Of a stretch of DNA of 64,000 nucleotides, positions 51,401 to 62,399 are shown piece by piece (position 1 is the stretch's first letter; the number at the start of each line of letters is the position of its first letter). The notes beneath the pieces were generated by a model that worked only from the letters and a program-made list of their open reading frames with translations, had not been told where the DNA came from and made no database searches. The stretch covers positions 54,787,295-54,851,294 of the forward strand of contig OU015524.1 in assembly GCA_907165065.1 (NCBI GenBank), read 5' to 3'. This DNA comes from Caprimulgus europaeus (taxonomy: Eukaryota > Chordata > Aves > Caprimulgiformes > Caprimulgidae). The position numbers were made by a program, and so were the translations under genes.

Positions 51401-51900
51401 TACATTACTGAGCCAATTTTTAGGAGGTTGTACAGAAAGAAGTACTTCCAGCACATTAAGAAAACCTAGAGTTATACAAACTTTGAGCAATCATAAAAGA
51501 AAGGTAAGAACACTTATTTTTTAAACAATGTTTGTATGTCCACCTGTCAAAAATGTTGTGCAAACTTTTTGTGATATTTTCAGCTCCTCTCTGAGCTTCC
51601 AGAACTTCCTGCTGAAAGGCATTTGAAAAGACATAACAGCTCTGTCAAGCTTCTATGCTGGTGACTGGCAGTTTTTTGCTAATACTGTAATATTTAGTGC
51701 TTTTTATCTGGCTTCAGGTGACAGAATTCGAAAATATGTTCAGATTGACTTAAAGGTTTCTAGCATTCATGGTTTAGGGGAAAAATTTGTAAACTTGGAC
51801 CAAATACACATAAATGGCTTAAACAAGAAGACAAGCAACAGCAACCGAAAACATAATTTTCAAAAAACTTTTCATTTTAATTAATCCTCTGTTCTGGAGG
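45481..51900. other. long gene-poor stretch
   Basis: No gene was recognised. A homeodomain-motif group lies at about 45,815-45,880 (ATTAATTAG, AAATTAATCAG, TTTAATTACC). Microsatellites are (GTTT)4 at 47,751-47,767 and (CAA)5 at 48,939-48,953. A 139-codon minus-strand frame at 46,177-46,596 has a hydrophobic segment near its end but no known family. Confidence 0.5.
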
Positions 51901-51905
51901 AGCAG

Positions 51906-51947
51906 TTTTGTGTTTTTTCAATACACGAGGGTATTGAAAACACAAAA
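51906..51947. repeat. 17-bp inverted repeat with two-base bulge
   Basis: TTTTGTGTTTTTTCAATAC (51,906-51,924) pairs with GTATTGAAAACACAAAA (51,931-51,947) across a 6-base loop (ACGAGG). Two T residues bulge out of the left arm. Seventeen base pairs form in all. Confidence 0.8.
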
Positions 51948-52340
51948 AGCGCACAGTAATTGTAAAAGCAACAACCAGTCCAGCTGCATTCCCTGTGCAG
52001 AAGCTGAGAGGGACAACAAGCCATAAATAGTGGTGTCACCGCCCCTCTTTGCCTCAGTTAAGGAGTATTATTATTCTAAACACAAAACAAACTATTGCTT
52101 AGGCTCCAACTGAAAGTTTCAAAGCTCCATAAATCTGCCAGGTCAAAGCCAATTTTCACTGGAATTTTGGAAGGAACCTCTTTTCTTGAGAGTAATATCC
52201 AGGGCTAATTTTAATTTCCTTTTACTACTTGTGTTAGCAGCATTGTCCAAAACCAAAGGGTTCTTCAAATGGAAGAATTTTTGAATTTTCCTCTGATTAA
52301 CCTCTTTCTATATATGTCTCTAATTTAGCACTAGCCTACT
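51948..52340. promoter_or_regulatory. motif-rich block, possible enhancer
   Basis: This block lacks repeats and holds several recognisable factor-site words close together. They include a MEF2-like CCATAAATAG near 52,020, a nuclear-receptor-like AGGTCAAAG near 52,140 and a homeodomain-like CTAATTTTAATT near 52,205. It starts beside a strong hairpin. The call rests on motif texture only and is weak. Confidence 0.2.
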
Positions 52341-53071
52341 GTGGCAAACACAAACAGCACATCTACCATGAGTATATATCCCTCTTTAGCCCGGAATTGC
52401 TGCAAACTCTCTTCAGGTGGAGATTGACTTGACAAGTGACTGCACATTAATTCCTGAAGGGCTTTATGCAGAACATTGCTGCCTAAGCTGTTGTCTGTGA
52501 GATCTCAGTCAAAGCAGGTACATAACCTGCATGGAGCTGAGTCCTGGAAGGGGTCATATTGGGTGGCAAATGGGCAGGATGCAGCATATGAACATCTTCA
52601 GTGCTGCATGACACTCAGGGGCCAGATGATTCACTGCCATGAAACAAAAGCAGAGCTCAGTGCAGAGTGTGTATGGAGCAGGGAGAGGCTTGTGTGATGA
52701 AAGGTTTGGAAGCTGTTACCGCTGAGGAGAATTGCTGGCTCCAAAATATGAAGTGGAAGGTTTTTATTGCTTGTTTAAATAAAAAGGAAAGTACTTCCAT
52801 GAGGGCTCAACAGACAGCTGAGGCAACATGCAGGGAAATCTACTCAAAAAGAAAGATTTGTGTACGGTGTCTCTCTCTGATTGCCCTTTTGAGAATTATT
52901 TTTTTTTTTTTTTTCTACTTTTTCTGCTTTGCAGTATCTTCCCAGGTGGAGAGGCCAGCCTTCCAGAAAGGGGCAGATTGGAAATGACGTTTTTTTCCTC
53001 CCCTTCCTCAGCCTCTTTCTCTTCCATCAGTACCTTCCTGTTAGAATACTTAAGTGTCTTCCTTCTTTCAT
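52341..53071. other. non-coding DNA, no gene recognised
   Basis: No gene was recognised. A T16-18 run followed by pyrimidine-rich sequence lies at about 52,899-53,065. It looks like an acceptor tract, but no credible exon follows. Confidence 0.5.
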
Positions 53072-53160
53072 TAAGTTTGTCCTGCATGGACTAAGTTTGT
53101 CCTACAAGGAAAATATGCTTACAGCACAACATGCTTACAGCACAACATGCTTACAGCACA
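53072..53160. repeat. two abutting short tandem repeats (20-bp x2, 16-bp x3)
   Basis: TAAGTTTGTCCTGCATGGAC at 53,072-53,091 is repeated with three changes as TAAGTTTGTCCTACAAGGAA at 53,092-53,111. Three bases later ATGCTTACAGCACAAC is repeated 2.9 times without change (53,115-53,160). The identical 16-bp units imply recent duplication, and the diverged 20-bp pair is older. Confidence 0.92.
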
Positions 53161-53821
53161 GTGTTTTCTAGACTTGATATTTTATTTTTGAAATATGTGG
53201 TGCTATATATTTGCTAACATGCAAAAGAAACAAGATGGGTAAAGTTAAATAAAATCTGAGGTCTCTTCCTTTCTGGTGACGTTTATTCCATTTTCATGGT
53301 TACTTCTGAAATTCTGTTCTGCTTCTATGCAAACGAATTTGTCCAGGAGCGTCAATGAATGCAGTGACAGAATAGGCATCATCAGTCCAAGATCCCCACA
53401 AAAAACTTTCAAAATGGGAAAGATTACAAAGGGGTAGGTTGTAGAGTGAGAGAGATTGCTCGAGATACTTGGTGTTTTGGGACAATCCTCTTTTTTTCCA
53501 ATTGTAAAATCTTTTTCCCAGACAAGAACAACTGACTTTAACAAGCATTTGGCTTCATTTGTTTTGTGGAAGCATATAAGAGGCCCATAGACTCAGTCTG
53601 TCAAAACACATGGTCCTGGGCCTAAAAAAAGGCAGCATAAAAGTGTGGTTTGTTTAATGAAAAGAAAAAAGGTAGAAAAAAGGAATACTTTACATAGTTT
53701 AAGTGATTAAGGTAGAAAAGACAAATGTTCTGTCTCTAATGTGGATTTAAATAAAGACTTTCCTTTGCTTGTTAACTACTGTCAAAAGGGCTCTCATTCT
53801 GAGAAACATGCTGAAAAAGTG
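53161..53821. other. AT-rich non-coding DNA
   Basis: No gene or repeat copy was recognised. Confidence 0.5.
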
Positions 53822-53866
53822 TTTCTTTGTCTACCATGCACATCAGCTGTATGGTAGACAAAGAAA
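53822..53866. repeat. 16-bp perfect inverted repeat (19-bp stem)
   Basis: TTTCTTTGTCTACCAT (53,822-53,837) is the exact reverse complement of ATGGTAGACAAAGAAA (53,851-53,866). Pairing continues inward through one G:T wobble and two Watson-Crick pairs, giving a 19-pair stem with a 7-base loop (CATCAGC). Outward pairing fails at once, so the stem is shorter than that of a typical pre-miRNA. Confidence 0.9.
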
Positions 53867-54099
53867 GATCTCTCTGACTTACTGGTTCTTATACAAAGAA
53901 GCAAATAACAATGTCCAAATCTATAGGTACTGCTTTCCAGTGAATCAGTTTTATGTCATACCAGTCCGTAAGGTTAAGAAAAATAATTGTAGTATCCGTT
54001 GGCCATATCAACATGCTTTAGTTAAAACAGACCTTCACTCTGCAGGTAAAAAACAAATTTACAGGCTTGCCAGCCTTGTTTTGCTTTTTTTCTTTATTA

Positions 54100-54290
54100 T
54101 CATAGAATCACAGAATGGCTTGGATTGGAAGGTACCTTAAAGATCATCTAGTTCCAACCCCCCTGCCATGAGCAGGGACACTTTCCACTAGACCAGGTTG
54201 CTCAAAGCCTCATCCAACCAGGAACACTTCCAGGGAGGGGGCATCCACAACTTCTCTGGGCAACCTGTTCCAGTGTTTTACCACCCTCAG
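54100..54290 (-). mobile_element. CR1 LINE 3' end, antisense
   Basis: Reverse-complemented CR1 tail (TCATAGAATCACAGAATGGC, TTGGATTGGAAGGTACCTTA, AGATCATCTAGTTCCAACCC) and 3' UTR (GGGCATCCACAACTTCTCTG, GGCAACCTGTTCCAGTGTTT). It is truncated after ACCACCCTCAG. The wording (GGCTTGGATTGGAAGG) marks a subfamily different from the copy at 15,600. Inert. Confidence 0.96.
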
Positions 54291-57142
54291 CCCCGCGACT
54301 CTCTGTTTCATTCCTGGATATCCCTGGACTTCTAGACTTGCTCCTCTTCCAGGCTATCTCCTAACCTTATTAACATACACTTTTATTAAGGGGAGCTGTG
54401 TGCAGCAGTGTGCAACACTGATGTGGTTATCTTCTGGAGGCACACCTGCAAGGACCTTCCTCCAGGAATGGCAAACCAGGTAGTTGTTAGGTATCAAAGC
54501 AAATTTAGCCTCCAGGCTCAAGCACTCTTGCCTTTTTTTTTTTTTCCCAGGTAAACTGTCAAGTCTTGTGCAACCTTCAGTAATGTCTTGTAGGTGAAAA
54601 GAAATGTGCAGCTGAAGGGTTGTCAGAGCTTTTTCCAGCAGTATTTGCGTCAATAAAACAGCCTGAGACTTTGTTTATAGCCTTGACCAAACTATCATGG
54701 GCTGAATTAGTCACAGCAGCTAAGCTATCTGCTCACCAGTAGATGATCTCCACATTACAAATTTTTCCTATAAACCTCATGAGGTTTAACAGGAATTACT
54801 TTATCTGCCTGTAAAATCTATATATTTTTACAGACCCCTTTCAGAGTCTCTCTCAGTACACTTCCCAGGGTGACTGCCTCTCTTGTTTAGCCAGTCATGT
54901 GATTATAACCCCATCAAATAATTGAACAAGAATGCAATTCCATGGCATAGTTTACAAATCCAACTAGATTAGTATTTTCAATCTGTTTCAAATTTGTAGA
55001 CCCCTGTAAAGTGAATCTAAGTCTACCAAAGTAAACCTCCTTTTCTCAGTTATCTTTCAAGGTCTGCTAATAGTAGACCACAGATTGAAGACCACTAATT
55101 GAGAAAAAAAGACCTCCTTTCCACTTGAAATTTAAGGTGCCTTTACTCAAAGGTTCAGGACAACACCACTCAACATCACCCAGACTGTAAATTCTTTGGT
55201 GTAGGCATCACCTCATCTTCTGTGAGTGCTGCATCCAGTATATTGGTCACTGTGCCTTGTGAGCATTATTGTAGTATAAATAATAAATGGCACTGTTATC
55301 TGAAGGCCTTAAAAAATATCACTCTGTAAGTAAGTTTCTGATCACTGGATTTGGAATATTTGGAAATTATTCCTATTAGTTGCCCAGAACCAGGGTATGC
55401 TTCATGATGGTTGGTAGACTAGAGGTATTAGGTAAACATTGTCATAGCTGACTGAATTTTTGTGGTTGCACCCTAACTTGTGCAGCTTTCATGAAAGGAG
55501 ATGCCAAGATTGAAAGAAAACATGGGAGTTTCATGGAGCACAATTACAATTGTTTATTCAATTATTAGCCAGTCCTGAAATGACTCACAACACAGCTGCT
55601 TAGATTTACAGGCAGTTAACAGATGTAAGTGTATGTTGGCTTTTCTGTTCAGTCAAAGTGATGTATTGGGACACTGTCCTGGGGCAGATGTATCATAAAG
55701 TTGAAGGCTTGAGGAAATGGAACAGACTTTTGTCTCTTTCTTGCATCAGTTGCTTTGTGTGCAGCTAGGAAAAAGATATTCTGAAGGTGATTTCATCTGC
55801 TGTACCTTGAGGTAGCACAGTGATCTAATAACAGTATTCACTGAAAGCTGGGCATTATTGTCTCTGGGACACCCTGAGAACTCTGGGAATCGCTGATCTG
55901 CTGTTTCCAAATACTTCAGTTTTTGATGTGACTTTATGTGGTAACTCTCGCATCTGAAATAATAATACAGTGTGCTGGCTTCTTGACTTCTTTCAAAATA
56001 TTGAAAATTGGCGCTTCATTTATGCCTCAGAATTATCAGGAACTTTTTCTGTTACATTAACATTCACATTTCAGGTTTTTTTTATACAGATAATTGCTTC
56101 ATGACCAGAGACAGAATAACCAATATAGGCCATGTCATATAAACAAGTATTTACAAGATGCTGTAATATATTGCATTTTCTGGTTTTAATTTTGGGTAGT
56201 TCTCCTGTACCAGCCATCTATGCTAACCTTCAACATGAAATAAAAGGAATTAACATGACATACCATAACAAACCACTGACTATAACACTTCAGGGTTTGT
56301 TGTTGTTGTTGTTTTGCTTTTTCTCCCACTCTCTTCTATTTTTCTTCCTTATTTCACTGAGATCTCTCTTCTGCACTCAACTCCCCTTATCTGGGGTTGA
56401 GGTACTGCCTTTTTTTGTCCCTTCTGTTTAAAGTACTTTGCATTTTGACTTTGCTATATGCAATTATTAAAGAATCAAAAGCATCTATCCATACTGTAGG
56501 CAGCAAGATCTGTGAAAACTATGAGAGATTTCCTGTCTTTTTGTCAAAGACAGATCTTCCTTTCAGGGCTTACATCCTTCTTCTGGACAGGTACTGACCA
56601 GGGTCAATGCAAGTTCTCATTTGGGGGTTAACAGCCTTGATGGTTACAACTCTTGATAAAGCTTTGGGACTTCCTCTTCCACTGCCTTTTCTGCACTCAT
56701 GTAGATACGTGCAGAATGAAACCAGAGCAGGTTTGTTAAATCTTTGTTCTGGCTTGATAGCATCTGATGTATCACCTTCTCCTGACCAGTCTGCAGTGGC
56801 TGAGTGCAAGCTGTTCACTGTAATTCAAAGTTGCCTGAGGGTTGTGATAAATTATACCTGCTGCCTGTGACCTGGTTGGCTTTTGCCACTCCTAGAATTC
56901 ACAAAGACATAGGAAAGTCTGCTCTCGAGATAGCTTTTTGCTGCACTAGTGGCTTAGGACTGCATGGGATGCGGCTTTGAAGAGGACTGGGATGGCTGAA
57001 TGGTGGCACAGCAGTTATCTGATCGGTGATGGAGAAGGTGTGCTGCATTAGACAGCCATACAGCAAAGGAGATCACAGTCCCATTAGCTCCCTCTTGAAA
57101 TTTGCCCCTTGGGATCCTTTCTGATCCATGCCCAGAGAACTG
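54291..57142. other. gene-poor stretch
   Basis: No gene was recognised. A (TTG)6 microsatellite lies at about 56,297-56,313 and a T-run at about 54,532-54,545. The open frame at 56,132-56,431 runs through the (TTG)n repeat and is not credible. Confidence 0.5.
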
Positions 57143-57217
57143 CCCTTGCAAAGCACCTGCTCCAGGCTTGTCGTCTGGTTTGCTGTCGATGGCAGCAAAC
57201 CAGACTAACTGCAAGGG
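57143..57217. repeat. nested inverted repeats (13 bp inner, 8 bp outer)
   Basis: Inner arms GTCTGGTTTGCTG (57,173-57,185) and CAGCAAACCAGAC (57,193-57,205) are perfect complements. They can extend by a T:G and a C:G pair to a 15-pair stem. Outside them, CCCTTGCA (57,143-57,150) pairs with TGCAAGGG (57,210-57,217) with unequal internal loops (22 and 4 bases). Confidence 0.85.
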
Positions 57218-58832
57218 AATATCTTGGGCCAGTCACGCGTGAGACAGGGGCTCCAGGGACTGGCTGGTGATCTCAGAGCAGTGAGCCAGAGGCTGAATTC
57301 AGTTTATTACGAAAAAAAAAAAAAAGCATGGTTATTACTCGTTACTGAGATAGTAGTTTAAAACAATTAGTCTGATTATCGTGGAGCATTGTGCTTTAAG
57401 AGGAGCATCTGAAAGTAGAGAACCGCAAGATTTTCATTTAAGTGGTAAAAGTTCTTTTAATAACCAAGATGAGCCAGGAGAAACCAGTGGTTATATGTTT
57501 GAAGAAATTTCCTTTAAGTTGAAGTGGATTCCTGTAATCAGATGAACTCATCTGGCGTGTGAGCAACCTCTATTAGCAGTGTTGAAAAGTAACTCCTAGT
57601 TGCTGCTTAAAGCAATTCTGACATACTCTCTATTATGTTCTTCAGACCTCAGATTTGATCCTGCTCTTTTGTGTATGTGGACCCACCACAAAGCATGCAG
57701 CAAGAAAAAACTCTTTTATAGGGCATGATCTTGCAGCCCCTAAATTAAACACACAAACCAAAGCCCTCTTTGTGACATATCTCAACATTTTTTTTTTTTC
57801 TGTATAATCCATTTAAGATAAAAAGAGGCAGCTGAGTTTTGAGAAATAAGCACCTCCTGCATAACCAGTAACCTGTCTGCTGTGTGAGCAACTGAACAAA
57901 GAAGAGGGAGTGGTTGGGATCCTGCTCTGGCCTTATTTTGAGTGTCCTGTCAAGAAAAAAGGGGTAAGCATCCCACAGGGGATGTAATGGTTCATCTTTA
58001 CCTGGTGGCTTTGATAAGAGGAGTATGGAACTAGTGGTGACTTTCTTCCAGATCAGGGTGACTGAAAGCTGTCCTTGCTCACAAGGTTGAAATTAACTGC
58101 TCACTTCTAGCCTTATAACCTAAAATACTCCCAAGAAAATTTAAGATAAGCCCTTGTTTTTTGTTTGTAAGGATGTAGATGCAAAAGTTTTCAGGAATAA
58201 GCCAGCATAACAATTTTCTAGAGGAGGATGAATGGGAAATGTAGAAGACTACTACCTACCAAAATGCCAAAGAAAGCATAATGAAGTGGAGGTTCTGTTT
58301 AAGGACCAAGACTTGTAAGGAATTTGAGATCTGAGCTGACAACATAATTATTCTAGCTTTTGAATTTACCAGAAATCTATTTTATGAAAACTGCAGCTTG
58401 TTTCTATGCCTTTTTAATGAATTATAGTTGCATTTGTGGAGGATGCAAGCAATACTGCTAAGTGGAAAAGTGAGTGATCTTAAAGAAGGTTATTTCTGCA
58501 TGGAAACATTCCCATACAAAGAAGGAATCAAACCCTCTCCCTAGAAAGATTAAGTTCAGTCAATTCCTTCCATACAGTATTTCTTTTGTTGACAGTCTTC
58601 ATACTTATAACCACTAAAGTTCATCATCTTACTCGCATTCTCTATGTGCACTATTTGTTTCCCACAGCAAGTGGGATGCAAAGTCACCTTGTAATTAAAG
58701 TATTTCCACTTAAACTTTGTAGTAAGATTGGGCATAAGACATTTTCAACTTTGTAGTCTGTGATTAAAAGTTTTAGCAGCTCCTGCTGTAAAGAATTAAA
58801 TACACTTCCAACTTTTTTTTTTTTTCACACAG
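57218..58832. other. non-coding DNA, no gene recognised
   Basis: No gene or repeat copy was recognised. Homopolymers include A14 near 57,312 and T13 near 57,788. Confidence 0.5.
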
Positions 58833-58883
58833 GAATCTCATCAACTTGGAGGTAACTGAATACCCATAAGACTCAGGCATAAA
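58833..58883 (+). other. candidate non-coding exon (speculative)
   Basis: A very strong acceptor (a T13 tract, then CACACAG ending at 58,832) precedes 51 bases that end at a consensus AAA|GTAAGTA donor. An internal GAG|GTAACT donor at 58,852 would give a 19-base exon. All three frames of the 51-base version contain stops, so it could only be an untranslated or lncRNA exon on the plus strand, about 3 kb upstream of the CpG island. Confidence 0.15.
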
Positions 58884-61183
58884 GTAAGTATGATAGCATT
58901 TTATTTGATATTATTGATTTTACTTGAACATATAGTTACTGGAATGGTTGTGTGCTCCTTGGCATTAGTCTACATGAAAGTGTGTGTTCTATTAAACAGG
59001 GGCATAGCTCTAAAAAACCCCACACTTAATAATACTGCTTTGCAAAGCAAATGGGTGTACCTGTGCCTGCCAATTAAATTGTAATGTGGGTGGAATAATT
59101 AATTCGGATGCTAGGCAAGGAGCACATTGCAGATTTTTTAAATTATTATTTATTTAGGCTGACTAGGGAGTGCCCAGGTTAAGATTGCATCCATTTTTCC
59201 TGCCTTGTACCCTTGTGCATCGCATGGATGCAGCTGCTTGCTTCTACAGATCCCACTCCTCACGAAACAATCGAGTCTGGGATGTGTCTTTTTGTCTTTT
59301 AAATGTGTGTGGGATGTTTTTAAAAGTAGCATTTTTCAGCTATTGTAGGGACAGATTTTTTTTCCCCCAGATTCTAACGAAGAACAGATCAACTTGTGCT
59401 TGTCTTCAAGTGAATGCTGAAATTCAGCAAAACTGAAGGGATACAGATTTCTGCATTTATTGCTTACACTTTTGCTGAGTCACAGCCAAAATGAGAAAAA
59501 CATTAACATGATGACTGGTGCAATTCAGTCCTGGTGACGTAAAGGAATGCTATGATGTTTGAGATCATATGTACATGATATTGTACAAATATCTACAAGC
59601 CTATTGGTAGACTAGTTGATAAAAGCAGAAGAAAGGAAAATCCCAAAGGGGAAAATAACATTAGGTTACAGATCCTCAGCTGCAGTAAGGAAACCGCTTG
59701 TCCCTTGCACAGGAGCGCTGCCAAGGGTGACTCAGCAATCAGGTTGGGAACCCTCATGGCATGTAGTGCTCTCACCTGTGCCACAGGCTTCCTGCTGCAC
59801 AGGCAATATCCAGGTGAAAGGTTCGCGTGCCTGCAGTCTCTTTGCCACTTATGCCCTTTTACCAATAGTCACCTGGATTACTTTCAGCGATAAGAGTTCC
59901 CACAGTTTGTCCATGTATCTAATTCCTCCAAAAATGGGTGGTTCTTCAGATACACTGTTTTGTATTACAGTGTTGTAAAGCTTGACCTTTAAACCTCTAT
60001 CATTCTTTCTGCAACAACGATTGTACTCTATCAGTCAGTCAACATAAAACTGGAGGTATTTTGTCAGTTCACTGGAACGCTATTTTTAGCACAAGCAAAC
60101 AGAAACCAGACTGGCTCATCATCAGCCCATTGGGGAAAAGGAGGTAGAAGGATGAAGAGAGAGGAAGAGACTTCTCCTCTTGAAGATTTTTCCTGTTAGT
60201 CACAGCACTGTGGAAAAACAAACTCCATATGGAACAGATCATGTAAGGCCTTCAAAACATATTTGCAGAGACTGTACAGTTTCTTAAAGGAACTTGGAAT
60301 ACTCTGTGGTTTGAGGTTTCTGTTCTTGTATTTCCCATTTGGGGATGTGTGTGCATTTTCATTTGTTTTAATTTGGCCTGAGTTAAATGCATCAACCAGT
60401 AGTTTGTTTTATTATAATTTTTGAAAGTTCTGTTCCTAAAGGAAAAACATTCTCCAATTCCCCCAATGGGGAAGACTTACAAATGGTTCTCTCCCAGTAG
60501 TTTCATTAGAGAGGTTTTTTGCTGCCTATTTTTTTTTTATTGGCATGCAAATGGAGGTAAATTTTTTGTCCTCAGCACAAGGCCAGAGTGTAGTACGCTG
60601 AGGCAAGGATGTGTGCTCAGTTGGATGCTGAATTCAGACATGGAGCAGCCATGCGGCGCAGGAGGTCATGACCAGTGGGCTGGGTTTGGTGGAGCTACTA
60701 GTCACATCTGAAATTACTTACCCTTTTCCCCATTTGCCCTGTCAGGCAACTTTGTAGAGCACCATTCCAAAACATTAATGATGGAGTCCAGCCTTCCTTG
60801 ATTTGCCTTTCCTTCCTAATGGGACAGTGATGGTTTGCAAGGAAGGAGGGGTGGAGTGGGACGTACCCCTTGGTGATAACTATGCTTTTATTCTGCAGTG
60901 TGAATAGATGTCATGTGTCAGAGTAGCTGGCATTAAAACATTAGAGGTGAGGGCTTTTTTCTTTAGTTGAGAAGCTAATATAGTCCCATTTATTAAATGC
61001 AAACCTTTGGTTTGAAGCATGGCCAAAATTAATTCATAAATGTGTTAATCTGTTAAAATTCAGCACTGGTCTAAAGCATATTCATTGTGCTTGTTGGGAA
61101 AGAGCTCTGGGCTTTTGAATTAATGGTACAGAAACAGATCTTGCCAGAACTTTCTTTTTCTTTTTTTCTTTTCTTTTTTAAAG
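58884..61183. other. non-coding DNA upstream of the CpG island
   Basis: No gene, RNA or repeat copy was recognised. A long pyrimidine tract (about 61,151-61,179) ends in TAAAG. Confidence 0.5.
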
Positions 61184-61200
61184 GATTCCAGTGAGAACAG
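61184..61200 (+). other. candidate 17-nt microexon (speculative)
   Basis: A nearly pure pyrimidine tract of about 29 bases, then TAAAG (acceptor AG at 61,182-61,183), is followed by GATTCCAGTGAGAACAG and a CAG|GTAAGA donor at 61,201. A second acceptor (TTCCAG at 61,191) would leave a 9-base exon. The site is about 550 bases from the CpG island. There is no transcript evidence. Confidence 0.15.
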
Positions 61201-61700
61201 GTAAGATGAGGGCAAACACTGAAACTTCCTGCTTTTCTGAATTACTGCTGTCATTACTTGTTTTGACATCTTAAAACTATGAGCTGTTCTAACCTCCTAA
61301 ATTTCTTCATATTCCACGTGCTCCATACTAGCATGAGTAGAGGGAGAAACTATGTTATAGAACAAAAGCAAGAGAGCTTTACTGCATGTGAATTATGGAA
61401 CAAGGTTTTACAGGAAACTAAGGACTCTGTTAGGGCTCAGAAGAATAAGGACCACTGAACATGTATGAATAATTTAGACTTTATTTAAGCAGTTTCTCTC
61501 TTTATGAGTGTTTTACACAACATTAAAAGAAACCCCAACCAAACAAAAAAACCTCCTAACTTTAAACTCGCCTTGTCAAAGAAGATGGCCAGGCAGACTG
61601 CCAGGAGGCAGGTGTAGTCTCTAAAACCTCTTTGATATTTGCTTATTACAGACTGTATTTTAGGGTGAACCTTCACATTTTGGCAATTCGTACTCACTTA

Positions 61701-62318
61701 CGGAAGCTCTAACCATTTAGTACCAACGTTGTGTGTTAGATCATTGAACTTAAAACCTGCGGCGGCGAGGAGCCGGCGGTAAACTCGGGAAGGCGGGGAT
61801 GGGGCGCCGGGCCGGGCCGTGCCCTGACCGCAGCGGGAGAGCAAGGACGCCCCGGGATTCCGCCCCGCGTGGAAACAGTAGCTGATGGATTTTTTTTTTT
61901 TTTTCCTTGCTTTTCCTCCCTTCTTCTTCCCGGGGCTGTAATCCGACTGCTCTCTTTGGCCTGGTTCCAAAGACAAGTCCGAGGGGTTAATCTCTCTTCC
62001 CCCTTTCCCAGCCTCCGGGGAGGAGGAGAAGGGGAGCGGAGTCAGCTGCCGCCCGGGGCCGGGCCGGGCCGAGCCGGGCCTCCCTGGGGAGGGGCTGAGG
62101 CAGCGGCTGGGCTGCGAGAGCTGCATGGAGGAGGGGAGTTTCACAGACTCCCCTGCCCGGACGGGAGGAGGAGGAAGTTTGGAGATTAAGCCGCTGCCGG
62201 GAGCCCAAGCGCACGGAGGGAGCCGGGGCGCGGGCGCTGCGAGGGGATACCCGACCCCTCCTCTGATGAGCTGCGGGGCGGGGGTGGGATAACAACTCCC
62301 GCGCTCCCCGGCCCGCAC
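61701..62318 (-). other. minus-strand open frame ending in a splice donor (candidate exon)
   Basis: A 206-codon minus-strand frame covers most of the left half of the CpG island. Its stop codon is formed by the intron side of a CTTCC|GTAAGTGAGT donor (GT at 61,701-61,700). The last residues before the donor, FKFNDLTHNVGTKWLEL, come from DNA that is no longer GC-rich. Upstream composition is proline-, glycine- and arginine-rich, as expected from any frame in a CpG island, and includes a lysine run encoded by the T15 tract. No family was recognised. It could be a 5' exon of a leftward gene or a composition artefact. The donor has C rather than G at -1. Confidence 0.2.
61890..61904. repeat. T15 homopolymer within the CpG island
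   Basis: Fifteen consecutive T residues interrupt the GC-rich sequence and are followed by a pyrimidine-rich CCTTGCTTTTCCTCCC stretch. Confidence 0.9.
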
Positions 62319-62399
62319 CCCTGCGCCTGGATTTTAAACGGGAGGAGGAGGAGCGGGTGCGTGAAGGCAGAGGACGGCGAGAGGCTGCGGCTGCTGTTG
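62125..62399 (+). other. candidate plus-strand first exon (5' UTR)
   Basis: The plus strand of the island carries GGAGGAGG-rich sequence resembling vertebrate 5' UTRs and reaches a good donor, CTGTTG|GTGAGC, with the intron starting at 62,400. A short frame beginning at ATG 62,125 (weak Kozak, T at -3) reads MEEGSFTDSPARTGGGG and stops before the donor. It would be an upstream open frame rather than the main product. The exon start cannot be fixed, and I use the ATG only as a landmark. Downstream DNA is intron-like. Confidence 0.3.

Noticed and set aside
53822..53866. Calling the hairpin a microRNA gene
   Set aside because: Stem is only about 19 pairs (pre-miRNAs usually exceed 25-30), does not extend outward, and no known miRNA seed was recognised.
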